From Paratinospora sagittata (Eukaryota > Streptophyta > Magnoliopsida > Ranunculales > Menispermaceae), in NCBI GenBank assembly GCA_035771175.1, contig CM069598.1:20126438-20190437 (forward strand): 64,000 nt of DNA, written 5' to 3'. The position numbers were made by a program, and so were the translations under genes. This document shows positions 10,743-21,753 of the stretch, piece after piece (within the stretch, counting starts at the first letter, position 1; each line of letters opens with the position of its first letter). Under the pieces are notes generated by a model that was given only the letters and a program-made list of their open reading frames with translations, made no database searches and was not told the DNA's origin.

Positions 10743-12920
10743 AGCAAGCAGAACCAGGAGCAACGGAACCAGGGTAAAGCATTTGTCATCGCTCAACAAC
10801 CCCTCCCAGACAACAATGTAGTCGAAGGTACATTTTCCTTGTTCAATACAATGGTGCATGTCTTGTTTGATTCGGGTGTTACGCATTCTTTTATATCGTC
10901 TTCATTGGTAAGACATTTAGGGTTGCATCTTGAACCCACATAAATCACAATCCATGTCACATCACCTTTAGGATCTGCTACTGACGTGAATTTGCAATGT
11001 TCTCGATGTGAGCTTCGAATGTCAGAACAGATAATATATGCAGATCTTTTTGTGATGGACATTGAAGACTTTGACATCATCCTCAGCATGGACTGGCTAC
11101 CACCACTGAATGCAAAGATCGATTGTATGAAGAAGCAAGTTCAGTTCACCTTGCCCACGGGGGAGTTTGTCAAGATTCAGGGAACAAGGAAATGGATACA
11201 CAACTCGACTGCTGCACTTCTCAAGGCACAGCTTCGAGTTCTATCCCTTGGTGATGAAAATGAATCACCAGCACTGTACCCTCTCGAAGTACACGATGTC
11301 CCGGTAATATCTGAATTCCCAACAATTTTTCTAAATGACCTTCCTGGTCTACCTCCAATTAGGGAATTTGATTTTGAAATCAATCTCATACTTGGGACCG
11401 AGCCTATCTCAATTCCACCATACAGAATGTCAAATGTCGAGCTGGTCAAATTGGACAAACAACAGAAGGAATTAGAGAGTAATGGCTTCATTAGAAAAAG
11501 TTCATCACCCTGGGGCGCTCCAATTCTGTTTGTTCGCGAAAAGAATGGTTCGTTACGACTTTGCATCGACTATCGCAAGCTGAATAACATAACCATTAAG
11601 AACAGATACCCGTTGCCCAGGATTGATGACTTGTTCGACCAACTTAGATATGCCAAATACTTCTCTAAGATTGATTTACGATTCGGTTATCACCAACTCC
11701 AGATCCGAGAGTCGGCCATTAACAAGACGACATTTAGAACTCGGTACGGTCACTACGAGTTCTTGGTCATGCCGTTCGGTCTAACAAATGCACCTGTTGC
11801 ATTCATGGATTTGAAGAACCGCATCTTCAGGTTATACTTAGACCGATTTGTGGTGGTTTTTGTGGATGATATCTTGATATATTCCTCAACCGAAGAAGAC
11901 CATAAGATACATCTGAAGATAGTCCTCCAGACATTGAAAAGCCACCAGTTGTATGCAAAGTTGAGTAAGTGCGAATTTTGGGCGAAGCGAGTTCAATTCC
12001 TAGGCCATGTGGTTTCAGGCAATGGCATTGAGGTCGATCCTTCTAAGGTTGAAGCGGTTTTAAACTGGAAACAGCCTACCACTGTTACTCAAATTAGGAG
12101 TTTTCTTGGTTTGGTTGGCTATTACAGACGCTTCATCAAGGACTTCTCAAAGATTGTTGAACCTATGACAAAACTCACTCATAAAGACATGCGATTCATC
12201 TGGAATCTCGCCTGTGAAACATCATTTCAGGAGTTGAAGAAGCACCTCACGACGGCACCAATAGTCATCACTCCAAGAAATGCACTTGGATTTTCATTAC
12301 ACACCGACACCTCTCTCCAAGGCTTAGGTGTCGTACTAATGCAAGAAGGCCAAGTTGTCTCATATGCCTCGAGGCAACTAAAAATTCATAAGGTTAATTA
12401 CCCAACACATGACTTGGAACTTGCAACTGTCGTATTTGCACTGAAGCTATGGCGTCATTACCTATACGGTGAACGATTTGAGGTCTTCTCGGATCACAAG
12501 AGTCTTAAGTACATCTACACCCAGAGAGACCTAAACCTCTGCCAAAGACGATGGTTCGAATTCTTGAAAGATTATGACTTTCAACTCCAGTACCATCCCA
12601 GTAAGGTCAATGTTGTGGCCGATGCCCTGAGTAGAAAATCTTATGTTGCTTGCGCTCTTAACTTCAAAATGGGGAAGTTGGCTACAAAGATGGAGAATTT
12701 TAACCTACAACTGATCGAGGAGGAAGCAAGATCACGACTTTCTCAATTGTCAGCCAACTCTGAGCTGGTTCGAAAGATTTCAACAGCTCAAGCCAACGAC
12801 CCTATGTTAATGGAGAAACGCAAACTTCTACTCAGCGGACAGGACCTTCCTCACTGGTCGGTCTCTGAAGACAGAACAGTTTTCTATAAAAAAACGTCTT
12901 TGTCTACCGAGCGATCCTGA
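10743..12920 (+). pseudogene. pol: GyA1 protease, reverse transcriptase and RNase H
   Basis: The frame is continuous with the nucleocapsid. The protease active site is FDSG (DSG at 10869-10877); a TAA lies at about 10941. From 10986 the frame is open for 644 codons. It covers the protease C-part ([10 protein letters not shown]), the RT fingers ([22 protein letters not shown]), the catalytic FVDD at 11859-11870, and the RT connection [15 protein letters not shown]. RNase H follows with [43 protein letters not shown] and [10 protein letters not shown]. It ends through a frameshift in a run of seven A (12888-12894); six A would keep the frame into integrase. Confidence 0.93.
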
Positions 12921-14186
12921 GGTTCAGAAAGAAGTGCTCATTGAGATGCACTGTTCGAGGTTAGCTATGCATCCTGGGGGTGACAAGATGTACACGGATG
13001 TCAAGCAACAATTCTGGTTTTCTGGAATGAAGAAGGTGATTGCACACTTCGTTGCTCGATGCCTCGTTTGCCAACAAGTTAAGGCAGAACAAAGACTTCC
13101 TTCTGGACTTCTCCAGTCGTTACCTATTGGAGAATGGAAGTGGGAGAACATCGCAATTGATTTTGTTACAGCCTTTCCTCGAAATAATAAAGGGCAAGAT
13201 GCTATCTGGGTTATCATTGACCGACTTACAAAGTCTGCACACTTTTGGCCAATAAAGTACACGGATAACCCCACCAATCTTGCAAAAATATATGAAAGAG
13301 AGATTGTACGCCTCCACGGCATACCACTCACGATTGTCTTTGATCGAGATTCTCGATTCACATCAAAGTTTTGGTAAAGCTTCCAGAGTAGAATGGGCTC
13401 TAAGATCACCATGAGCACAACCTTTCACCCTCAAACTGATGGACAGTTAGAGCGTCTTATCCAAATCTTGGAAGACATGTTACGGTGTTGTATTTTGCAC
13501 TTTAATGACGGATGGGCAAAATACTTACATTTAGTTGAGTTTTCATACAACAACAGCTACCAAACTAGTATCGGCATGGCACCATACGAGGCTCTCTATG
13601 GTCGCCCTTGCAGATCTCTTGTATGCTGGTTAGATATGGCAGATCGACCGCAGTTGGGCCCTGTACTAGTTCAAGAGACTTCTGAGAAGATCACACTAGT
13701 AAAGGAGTGACTTCGTGTTGCACAAATCGACAGAAGAGCTATGCTGACAAGCAGAGGCACCCTCTAAAATTTGATAAGGGGGACTTGGTTTTTCTAAAAG
13801 TTTAGCCCACAAGAGGTGTCAAACGCTTTGGGATCAAAGGAAAGCTCTCCCCACGGTATATCGGTCCATTTCAGATCATTGAATGTATTAGCAAACTTGC
13901 TTATCGTCTGTTCCTTCCATTGTCCATGTCTAAGGTTCATGAAGTTTTTCACGTATCCATGCTTCGAAAGTATCGCCCTGATCCTTCGCATATCATCCCT
14001 CTAGTCGAGGTTTGGGTTGAGGAAGGAAATAGGTATCAGGAGAGAGCGATACAAATTTTGGATAGAAAAACTCAAGAACTAAGGCGACGTAGCATACCAC
14101 TTGTGAAGGTGCTCTGGGATCACCACGGAATAGAGGAAGCAATAATTAAACAGAAATACCCTGAATTATTTTCTAGTAATAACTGA
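12921..14186 (+). pseudogene. pol: GyA1 integrase with chromodomain-like tail
   Basis: The HHCC zinc finger is visible (HCSRLAMHPGG ... CLVCQQVK). The DDE core follows: IAIDFVTAFP, then VFDRDSRFTSKFW, then FHPQTDGQLERLIQ. A TAA at 13375-13377 replaces a Gln codon, and a TGA at about 13708 replaces an Arg codon. An indel near 13725 shifts the frame. The C-terminal part has the GPF-I and LAYRL/LP-type integrase tail (SPRYIGPFQIIE, VHEVFHVSMLRKY). It ends with a chromodomain-like segment (RRSIPLVKVLWDHHG, YPELF), as in gypsy chromoviruses. It lies directly after RNase H. Confidence 0.9.
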
Positions 14187-14346
14187 TGATGTGATACATT
14201 GTACTATTTCACTTATCAATAAAATGATGAAACTTTGGTTACAAATATCTTAATACATCGTTTCACTTGAATAACTATGCAGATGTCTGAAAAAAAATAT
14301 AGATGGATATAGTGATGCACACACGCAATGGCCTCTTTGGCCATCT

Positions 14347-14796
14347 ATGGCGACTCCTCCAGGATCTGAGTCTAGTCACAACTACTTTGCATCACCAACT
14401 CCATCACCACATAGACAGCGATCCCTATCGCCAGAGCGCGCATGGCTTTTTCATAACAATTTTGTCCAAAACAATCTCGTGCCCTCATCTTGGCAGGATC
14501 TTCTACCAAAATTGCCAGGTGGTCGTATTCGAGCAACAGCACGAAAAAGCATCCCATCGCTCAACCTACCTCCCCTTAAACGATGCGACCAGCGCCCTAC
14601 ACCACCATCTGTTAAGCAAAGGTTGGAATCTTCTGAGGACGAATCTGACTCCATTTGTTCTCCATGGTTTCATGATGTTGAGGATTCCACCGGCCACAGT
14701 GCCATTCAGGGACCATACTGGCATTACCCTGAACTAGCAAACAATGACGATGGCAGTGAATCTCATGCAGATAACTATCATGACTACTTGGACTGA
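14347..14796 (+). CDS. ORF Y of GyA1: accessory ORF after integrase
   Basis: This is an intact 149-residue frame between the integrase stop (14186) and the polypurine tract, on the same strand as pol. It starts MATPPGSESSHNY and has a Pro/Ser/Arg-rich N-terminus. A core holds WQDLLPKLPGG and an ARKSIPS basic stretch, and the end is acidic (SSEDESDS, then Asp/His/Asn-rich). No signal peptide or membrane segment is visible. GyB carries the same ORF with the matching core WQDLLPRLRGGGVRRIARKS (16390-16175, continuing 5618-5424). It is therefore conserved between two families even though pol is broken here. I do not recognise a family. It may be translated from a separate or spliced RNA. Confidence 0.55.
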   Translation: MATPPGSESSHNYFASPTPSPHRQRSLSPERAWLFHNNFVQNNLVPSSWQDLLPKLPGGRIRATARKSIPSLNLPPLKRCDQRPTPPSVKQRLESSEDESDSICSPWFHDVEDSTGHSAIQGPYWHYPELANNDDGSESHADNYHDYLD

Positions 14797-14817
14797 TTTC
14801 GAGGGCGAAATCCTTTT

Positions 14818-14831
14818 AAGGGGGGTAGATT
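14818..14831 (+). other. GyA1 polypurine tract
   Basis: AAGGGGGGGTAGAT lies directly before the 3' LTR start TGTAATACC. It is the expected plus-strand primer site. Confidence 0.85.
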
Positions 14832-16174
14832 GTAATACCTTAGCTTTGCACAAAAAAAAAATTGGTTCGGGCGCCATTTTTCCTATATAAAGAACTCCTC
14901 CCCTTCCTAATTTCTCACACCAAAATCACATCTCCTTGTGATTTTTCTTCTCCTTTTCACTCATTTTGAGTTTTTGTCTTCTCTTTTGAGACTCTCTTTC
15001 TGAGACTCTCTGTGCGGTGCAACGCAGTTCTGCCCGAGAGACGGCGCCAGTTTTCAAAGTAGTTTTTATCTGAAGGTGGGGAACGAAACATAGGTTTGTA
15101 TGTCCTATAACTTTTAATAAAGTATACATTCATTTATCATAATGTTTACTATTTATTTACACTGCACTATTGCGTATAATGTTTATACTTGTCATACTTA
15201 TGCCTGTATATTTGGAGTTCATGTATTACACTGTTGTTATGCTGGATTAGTGGTCAATCTGGCTCAACCAGACTCAGTCTTGTCCTCAGTAACTTTAAAT
15301 AGTGAACGGGAGGCAGCGTACTGCTCTAGATGATTGGTATTTAAGTAGACCTCGTGTCTCACCTCTCAACTAAAGAATGATATGGTTGGTCTTATTTGAA
15401 AGCTATCAGCTTATACAAGTAATATTGAATGTCCTAACCTTGCACGTCGTGATACTGACCCTGATAAGGATCACCAGATCCTGTCTAAATGTTAAGTAAA
15501 GACCTGACCAGTTCATGCATTGGCATCATACATAGCACCACCTAGGGACGAATGTGGTTTATGATTCATAGAATAGTTAGAAGCAATGCTCGCTATTCAT
15601 TATATTTCTCTGGAGATAGACGTACAATGAAAACCTATCTACTCCTGGGGAGGGACATCTGTACGTGAATCCAGAGCATCGTTCCTGAGGAGGGACGTGC
15701 AATGAGAACCCGACTACTCCTGGGGAGGGACATCTGTACATGAACTCAGGCGATGTACAATCATCAAACCAATACGAGACAGTGTCATGCATACATACAT
15801 GTTGGATTGATTATGATGCTCTGATGTGTATTTAGGATACTTGATTATGAAGTTTGATTTATTAATTGTTATATTCACGAGCTATTTTACCCACTGAGCG
15901 TGTAACTCACCCCGTTGTTATCCAATTTTTCACAGGAGATTAGGGTGGACTAGGTGCAGGTTTTTTGGCCCACATTTTGTACCCTTTGTAGTATTCATTG
16001 GGGATTTTTGGGAGAATGTTCTCTTAACTATTTCATGTACAAATATATTCTGAAATTAATGAAATCAGACTTGTACGTAATCGTGTTTCTGCGCACTCAG
16101 TTATTGTTAAAATGCATTTGTGCCTCGTCCGTGAGTGTCCCGCCAGTTTAGGCGCGTCCGGGCAGGGTGTGACA
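14832..16174 (+). repeat. GyA1 3' LTR
   Basis: This is the most complete GyA LTR in the window (1343 bp), TGTAAT...TGTGACA. It keeps the TATATAAAG promoter segment missing from the 5' LTR. The hairpin TGAGCGTGTAACTCA and acceptor-like TTTTTCACAGG are at 15897-15936. It is followed by the target duplication ATTTG at 16175-16179. Confidence 0.95.
14884..14892 (+). promoter_or_regulatory. TATA box in the GyA1 3' LTR
   Basis: TATATAAAG lies 52 bp from the LTR start. The sequence downstream (ACTCCTCCCC, then CT-rich) fits a transcript start around 14915-14925. In the 17.7-19.7 kb solo LTR the matching place reads CTATTTAAGG. Confidence 0.65.
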
Positions 16175-16390
16175 ATTTGCATGTGAGAGGGAGATTGCAC
16201 GTTTCGGGGGAGGTGTGCCTTAATCAATGAGAGTGGTGGTCGAACGCTTTTTCTAGCTATTCTTCTAACACCTCCTCCTCTTAATCTAGGTAGGAGATCC
16301 TGCCAATTTGCGGGACCAAGATCGTTTGGTTCAGGTATTAGTTGAGTGGTTCCTTCGTTTGGTTGGTTTCGATACATCCAAACTTTTTCG
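16175..16390 (-). pseudogene. ORF Y of GyB, 5' half
   Basis: The minus frame contains NWQDLLPRLRGGG and ARKSVRP, matching GyA1 ORF Y (SWQDLLPKLPGG, ARKSIPS). It is cut exactly at the GyA1 insertion point, and the downstream half is at 5618-5424. The upstream sequence (16390-16600) is non-coding and matches the gap between integrase and ORF Y in GyA1. Confidence 0.65.
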
Positions 16391-17695
16391 GAGACTGAGT
16401 TCGTACTGGTAAAGATGAGGGTAATCTAAAAAAGTAGGGAGGAGAGGGTGGGTTCATGACTTGTACTTTTATCCTATTGCGGCCATGGGGGCCAATGGTT
16501 GGGTGGTGTTCTGCTCGTGTTGTTATCCGACATCTGCATATGAATGAAGTAAATAACTTAGCATAATATAGGGAAACTGACAATTTTTATTAATAATAAA
16601 GATCGCATACAATGCATTATTGATTATTACTAGCAGAAAACAATTAAGGATATTTTTGTTTAACTGTTTCTTCTAGTTCCCAAGTGACTTCCTCTACTCA
16701 TGATGATCCCATATGATTTTAACTAGAGGAATGTTACGTCGCCTTAATTGCTGAGTCTTGCTACCCAAACTTTGCCCCGCCTTCTCTTGATATTTGTTCC
16801 CTTCTTTCATCTAGACTTCGACCAGAGGAACAACATGTGAAAAGTTAGGACGGCACTTCTAAAGCATGGATATATGGAAGACGTTATAGTCGATAGGCTA
16901 CTTTGCCAATACGTTTGATTATCTCAAATGGGCCAATATATCGTGCAGAGAGCTTTCCTTTGATCCTAAAACGTTTGACACCCCTTGTTGGTTGAATTTT
17001 CAGAAAAATATAGTCCACTTTCTGAAACTCTAGGGGTTGTCTTCGTTTGTCGGCATAGCTCTTTTGACGACTTTGCGCTACACGAAAGTCTCTCTTTTAC
17101 TTGTTTGATCTTCTCATAAGTTTCTTAAACTAGTTCTGGCCCCAATTGTGGTCGATCAGCCATGTCTAACCAACATACCGAAGATCTGCAAGGGCGACCA
17201 TAGAGGGCCTTGTATGGTGCCATGCTAATGTTGGATTGCTGGTTGTTGTTGTATGCAAACTCAACCAAGTGTAAGTGTTTTGCCTGTCCGTCATGAAAGT
17301 CCAAAATGCAATATCACAACATATCTTCTAAAAATTGGATCAACCGTTCTGACTGTCGTCAGTCTGAAGGTGAAAAGTTGTGCTCATGGTAATCTTGGTG
17401 CCCATTCTATTCTAGAAACTTTGCCAAAAGTTTGATGTGAATCGAGGGTCTCGAGCACAGACGATCATGAGTGGTATGCCATGAAGGCGTACGATCTCTT
17501 TTTCATACAATTCGAATAACTTGGCATGGTTAACCTTAAACTTTATTGGTATAAAATGTGCAGTCTCTCTGTAAGTCTGTCAGCCATAACCCAAATTGCA
17601 TCTTGCCCTTTGTTATTCCGGGATAACGCAGTGATAAAGTCCATTGCTATGTTCCCCCACTTTCATTCTCCTATAGGTATAGATTAGAGAAGTCT
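16391..17695 (-). pseudogene. pol: GyB integrase C-terminal half and chromodomain-like tail
   Basis: The minus-strand translation, through several frameshifts and stops, gives the DDE-core text seen in GyA1 and the integrase tail. It ends at about 16680 with RRNIPLVKIIWDHHE and a terminal NIL/YP-like end. It joins the N-terminal integrase at 19677 across the GyA solo LTR, whose AGTCT duplication flanks both sides. No open frame above 70 codons remains. Confidence 0.8.
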
Positions 17696-18857
17696 TGTCA
17701 CACCCCGCCCGGATGCGCCTAAACCGGCGGGACACTCACGGACGGGGCACGAATTGGCATCATAACGATAGTAGAGTGCGCGAAAACACGATTAAGTACG
17801 AGTCTGATTTCATTAATTTCAGAATATATTTGTACATGAATAGTTAAGGGAACATTCTCCCAAAATCCCCAACGAATAATACAAAGGGTACAAAATGTGG
17901 GCCCAAAAACCTGCACCCAGTCCACCATAATCTCCTATGAAAAGTTGGATAACAACGGGCTGAGCTACACGCTCAGTGGGTAAAATAGTTCGTGAATATA
18001 ACAATTAATAAAGCAAACTTCATAATCAAATATCTTAAATACATATCAGAGCATCATAATCAATCCAACATGTATGTATGCATGACACCGTCTCGTATTG
18101 GCTTGATGATTGTACATCACCTGAGTTCACGTACAGATGTCCCTCCCCAGTAGTAGCCGAGTTCTCATTGTACGTCCCTCCTCAGGAACGACGCTCTGGA
18201 TTCACGTACAGATCTCCCTCCCCAGTAGTAGCCGAGTTCTCATTGTAAAGTCCATTGCTATGTTCCCCCACTTCCATTGTCCTAGAGGTATAGGTTAGAG
18301 AAGTCTTGTCACACCCCGTCCAGATGAGCCTAAACCGGCGGGACACTCACGGACGGGGCACGAATTGGCATCATAACGATAGCAGAGTGCGAAAACACGA
18401 TTAAGTACGAGTCTGATTTCATTAATTTCAGAATATATTTGTACATGAATAGTTAAGGGAACATTCTCCCAAAATCCCCAACGAATAATACAAAGGGTAC
18501 AAAATGTGGGCCCAAAAACCTGCACCCAGTCCACCCTAATCTCCTATGAAAAGTTGGATAACAACAGGCTGAGCTACACGCTGAGTGGGTAAAATAGTTC
18601 GTGAATATAACAATTAATAAAGCAAACTTCATAATCAAATATCTTAAATACATATCAGAGCATCATAATCAATCCAACATGTATGTATGCATGACACCGT
18701 CTCGTATTGGCTTGATGATTGTACATCACCTGAGTTCACGTACAGATGTCCCTCCCCAGTAGTAGCCGAGTTCTCATGTACGTCCCTCCTCAGGAACGAC
18801 GCTCTGGATTCACATACAGATCTCCCTCCCCAGGAGTAGCCAGGTTCTCATTGTACG
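17636..18857 (+). repeat. Tandem duplication (about 611 bp unit) of integrase flank plus half an LTR
   Basis: Unit 1 (17636-18246) holds 60 bp of GyB integrase, the AGTCT duplication and the first 551 bp of a GyA LTR. Unit 2 (18247-18857) repeats the same order. The junction falls inside the LTR at CATTGTA|AAGTCC. The two units differ at scattered sites. The duplication therefore arose after the LTR inserted and is not a second transposition. Confidence 0.85.
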
Positions 18858-19676
18858 TCCATCGCCAAAGAAATATAATGAATAGCGAGCATTGCTTCTA
18901 ACTATTCTATGAATCATAAACCACATACGTCCTTAGGTGGTGCTATGTATGATGCCAATGCATGAACTGGTCTGGTCTTTACTTAACATTTAGACAGGAT
19001 TTGGCAACGTCTGATGATCCTTATCAGGGTCGGTATCACTACGTGCAAGGTTTGGACATTCAGTATTACTTGTATAAGTTGATAGCTTTCAAATAAGACC
19101 AACCAGATCAGTCTCTAATTGAGAGGTAAGACACGAGGTCTACTTAAAAACCAATCGTCTAGAGCAGCACGCTACCTCCCGTCACTATTTAAAGTTACTG
19201 AGGACAAGACCGAGTCTGGTTGAGCCACATTGACCACTAATCCGGCATAACAGCAGTGTAATACATGAACTCCAAATATACAGGCATAAGACAAGTATAA
19301 ACATTATACGCAATAATGCAGTGTAAATGAATAGTATACATAATGATAAATTAATGTAAACTTTAATAAAAGTTATAAGTCACGCAAACCTATGTTTCGT
19401 TCCCCACCTTCAGATAAAAACTCCTTTGAAAACTAGCGCCTTCCCCCGGGCAGAACCGCGTTGCACCACACAGAGAGTCTCGGAAAGAGAGTCTCAAAAG
19501 AGAAGACAAAAACTCAAAATGAGTGAAAGAGAGAAGGAAAATCACAAGGAGAAGTGATTTTGGTATGAGAAATGAAGAGGGGGAGGGGTTCCTTAAATAG
19601 GAAAAATGGCGCCTGAAGGTTCGGGCAGGTGCCCGAATTTTTATTTTTATTTTTTGTGTAAACCTAGGGTATTACA
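18307..19676 (-). mobile_element. GyA solo LTR inserted in GyB integrase
   Basis: This is a complete GyA LTR (about 1370 bp) on the minus strand. Its flanks are AGTCT at 18302-18306 and AGTCT at 19677-19681. A truncated duplicate of its left part, also preceded by AGTCT, lies at 17696-18246. No internal sequence is present, which fits LTR-LTR recombination. Confidence 0.92.
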
Positions 19677-21753
19677 AGTCTGGAAAAAATTTTGTGCTCC
19701 GCCTTCACTTGCTGGCAAGTAAGACATCTGGCAACAAATTCTGCAATGGCCTTCTTCATTCCAGAAAACTAAAATTGTCGCTGGACATCTTTGTACATTT
19801 TGTCTCCCTCAGGATGCATAGCAAATATAAAGCAATGCATTTGGTGAACACTTCCTTTCAAACTTCAAAGTCGTTTGGTATGCGCAGGCGTTTCTTGTAG
19901 AAAACTACTCCTTCATCAAGGACAGACCAGCGTGGAATGTCTTGTCCGTTCAGAATGAGTTCTCGTTTATCCATCAATTCAGGATTGTTAGCTTGTGCTA
20001 CTGAGATCTTTCGAATAAGCTCAGAGTTCGCTGTCAGTTGAGTAAGTCGTGGTGACCTTCCCTCCTCAATGAGCTGTAAGTTATAGTCCGCAATCTCAGT
20101 AGCTAACTTCCCTGTTTCGAAGTTGAGGATAAAGGCTGCGACATATGACTTCCTGTTCAGAGCATCAGCCACCACGTTGGCTTTACCTGGATGATATGAT
20201 AAGTTGAAATCATAGTCCTTCAAGAATTCTAGCCATCGCTTTTGGCGTAGGTTGAGGTCTCTTTAAGTATAGATATACTTTAGGCTCTTGTGATCTTAGA
20301 AAACCTCGAACCATTCACCGTATAGGTAGTATCGCCATATTTTTAATGCAAACACAACAATTGCAAGTTCCAAGTCGTGCGTGAGGTAATTAACCTCATG
20401 AATCTTCAATTGTTGAGAGGCACAAGCATCGACTTGGTCATCTTGCATTAGTATTGTTCCTAAGCCCTGAAGCGAGGCGTTGGGGTATAATGTGAATCCA
20501 ACTCTATTTTTTGGAGTGATTAGTATTGGTGTTGTTGTGAGGCGCTTCTTCAATTCTTGAGAGATGACGATTCACGGGCTTCATTCCAAATGAATCGTGC
20601 ATCATTCCGTGTAAGTCTGGTCATTGGTTCGACAATTTTTTAGAAATCTCTGATGAAGCGTCTGTAGTAACCAGCTAAGTCAAGGAAACTTTGTATCTAA
20701 GTGACAGTCGTTGGTTGTTTCCAGTTTAATACCGCTTCAACCTTTCAGGGGTCTACTTCGATGTCGTTGTCGGAAACCACATAACCTAAGAATTGAACCT
20801 TCGTTGCCCAAAATTCACACTTACTCAATTTGGTGTATAATTGATGGTTTTGCAATGTCTAGAGAACGATCTGCAGGTGCTTCCTTCAGTTGGTGAATGT
20901 ACCAAAATGTCATCTACAAAAACTTTGACGAATCGATCTAGCTACGGTCTGAAAACACGATTCATCATATCCATAAATGCAGCTAGTGCATTTGTTAAAC
21001 CGAAGGGCATAACTATGAATTAGTAATGATCGTACCGAGTTCGAAAGGCTGTCTTTTGTATGTCTGACTCTTTGATCTGGAGTTGATAGTAACCGGATCG
21101 CAGATCGATCTTAGAGAAGAATTTGGCTTCTCTAAGCTGATCGAACAAGTCATCGATCCTGTGCAGTGGGTATCTCATCTTGATGGTTACAGTACTAAGC
21201 TTGCGATAGTCGATGCAGAGCCTTAAGAAACCATCCTTTTTACGTACAAATAGAACTGTAGCGCTCCAAGGTGATGAACTCTTCCTGATAAAGCTTATGT
21301 TCTCTAATTCTTTCAGTTACTTGTCCAACTCAACTAATTCCATATTGGACATTCTATACGGTGGGACGGAGATGGGTTCTGTCCTTGGTAAGAGTTTGAT
21401 TCAAAGTCAAATTCTCAAATTGGTTGTAGACCAAGAAGGTCGTCAAGGAAAACCGTCGAGAATTCTGATATAACTGGTATATCATGAAGCTCTAGGGGGT
21501 AGGGTTATGATGATTCACTATCATCGCTAATGGATAAGGCTCGGAGTTGTGCCTAGAGAAGTGCAACAGCTGAGTTATGAATCCATTTCCTAGTACCCTA
21601 AATCTTGATATTTTCCCCCGTAGGTAAGGTTAACTGAACCTGCTTTTTTTTACATTCAATCTTGGCGTTTAGCGGTGCCAACCAATTCATGCCAAGAATG
21701 ATGTCAAAATTGTCTATCTTCATCACCAAAAGATTTGCGTGGAGTACCTGTCC
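19677..21753 (-). pseudogene. pol: GyB protease end, RT, RNase H and integrase N-terminus
   Basis: On the minus strand from 21753 the reading is FDIILGMNWLAPLNAKIE (protease end), then the RT with FVDDILVHS (catalytic FVDD kept, near 20910). RNase H follows at 20553-20223 ([45 protein letters not shown]), then the linker LTQLTANSELIRKIS and the integrase HHCC region with CLTCQQVK. Frameshifts and stops separate these parts. It aligns with GyA1 pol throughout. It joins protease upstream at 24408 across the C1 insertion. Confidence 0.88.

Larger units (their letters stand above)
5619..16174 (+). mobile_element. GyA1: full-length chromodomain-type gypsy retrotransposon
   Basis: The LTRs are 5619-6907 and 14832-16174, and the 5-bp target duplication is ATTTG (5614-5618 and 16175-16179). 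The internal order is PBS, AT-palindrome leader, ORF X, a roughly 0.7-kb spacer, gag with a CCHC knuckle, protease, RT, RNase H, integrase, chromodomain-like tail, ORF Y and PPT. This order and the tail after integrase fit the chromovirus branch, most like the Tekay/Del type; that is an inference. In one 210-bp stretch the two LTRs differ at about a dozen sites by eye, so the insertion is not recent. Stops and frameshifts break gag and pol. It inserted into GyB ORF Y. Confidence 0.95.

Noticed and set aside
12888..12894. Seven-A run between RNase H and integrase as a programmed frameshift
   Set aside because: The shift needed is +1, the run does not form a -1 slippery heptamer in the pol frame, and gypsy pol is normally one frame here. 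A one-base insertion explains it.
17696..19676. Two separate GyA insertions side by side
   Set aside because: Both are preceded by the same 60 bp of integrase and the same AGTCT, so a tandem duplication of one insertion is simpler.
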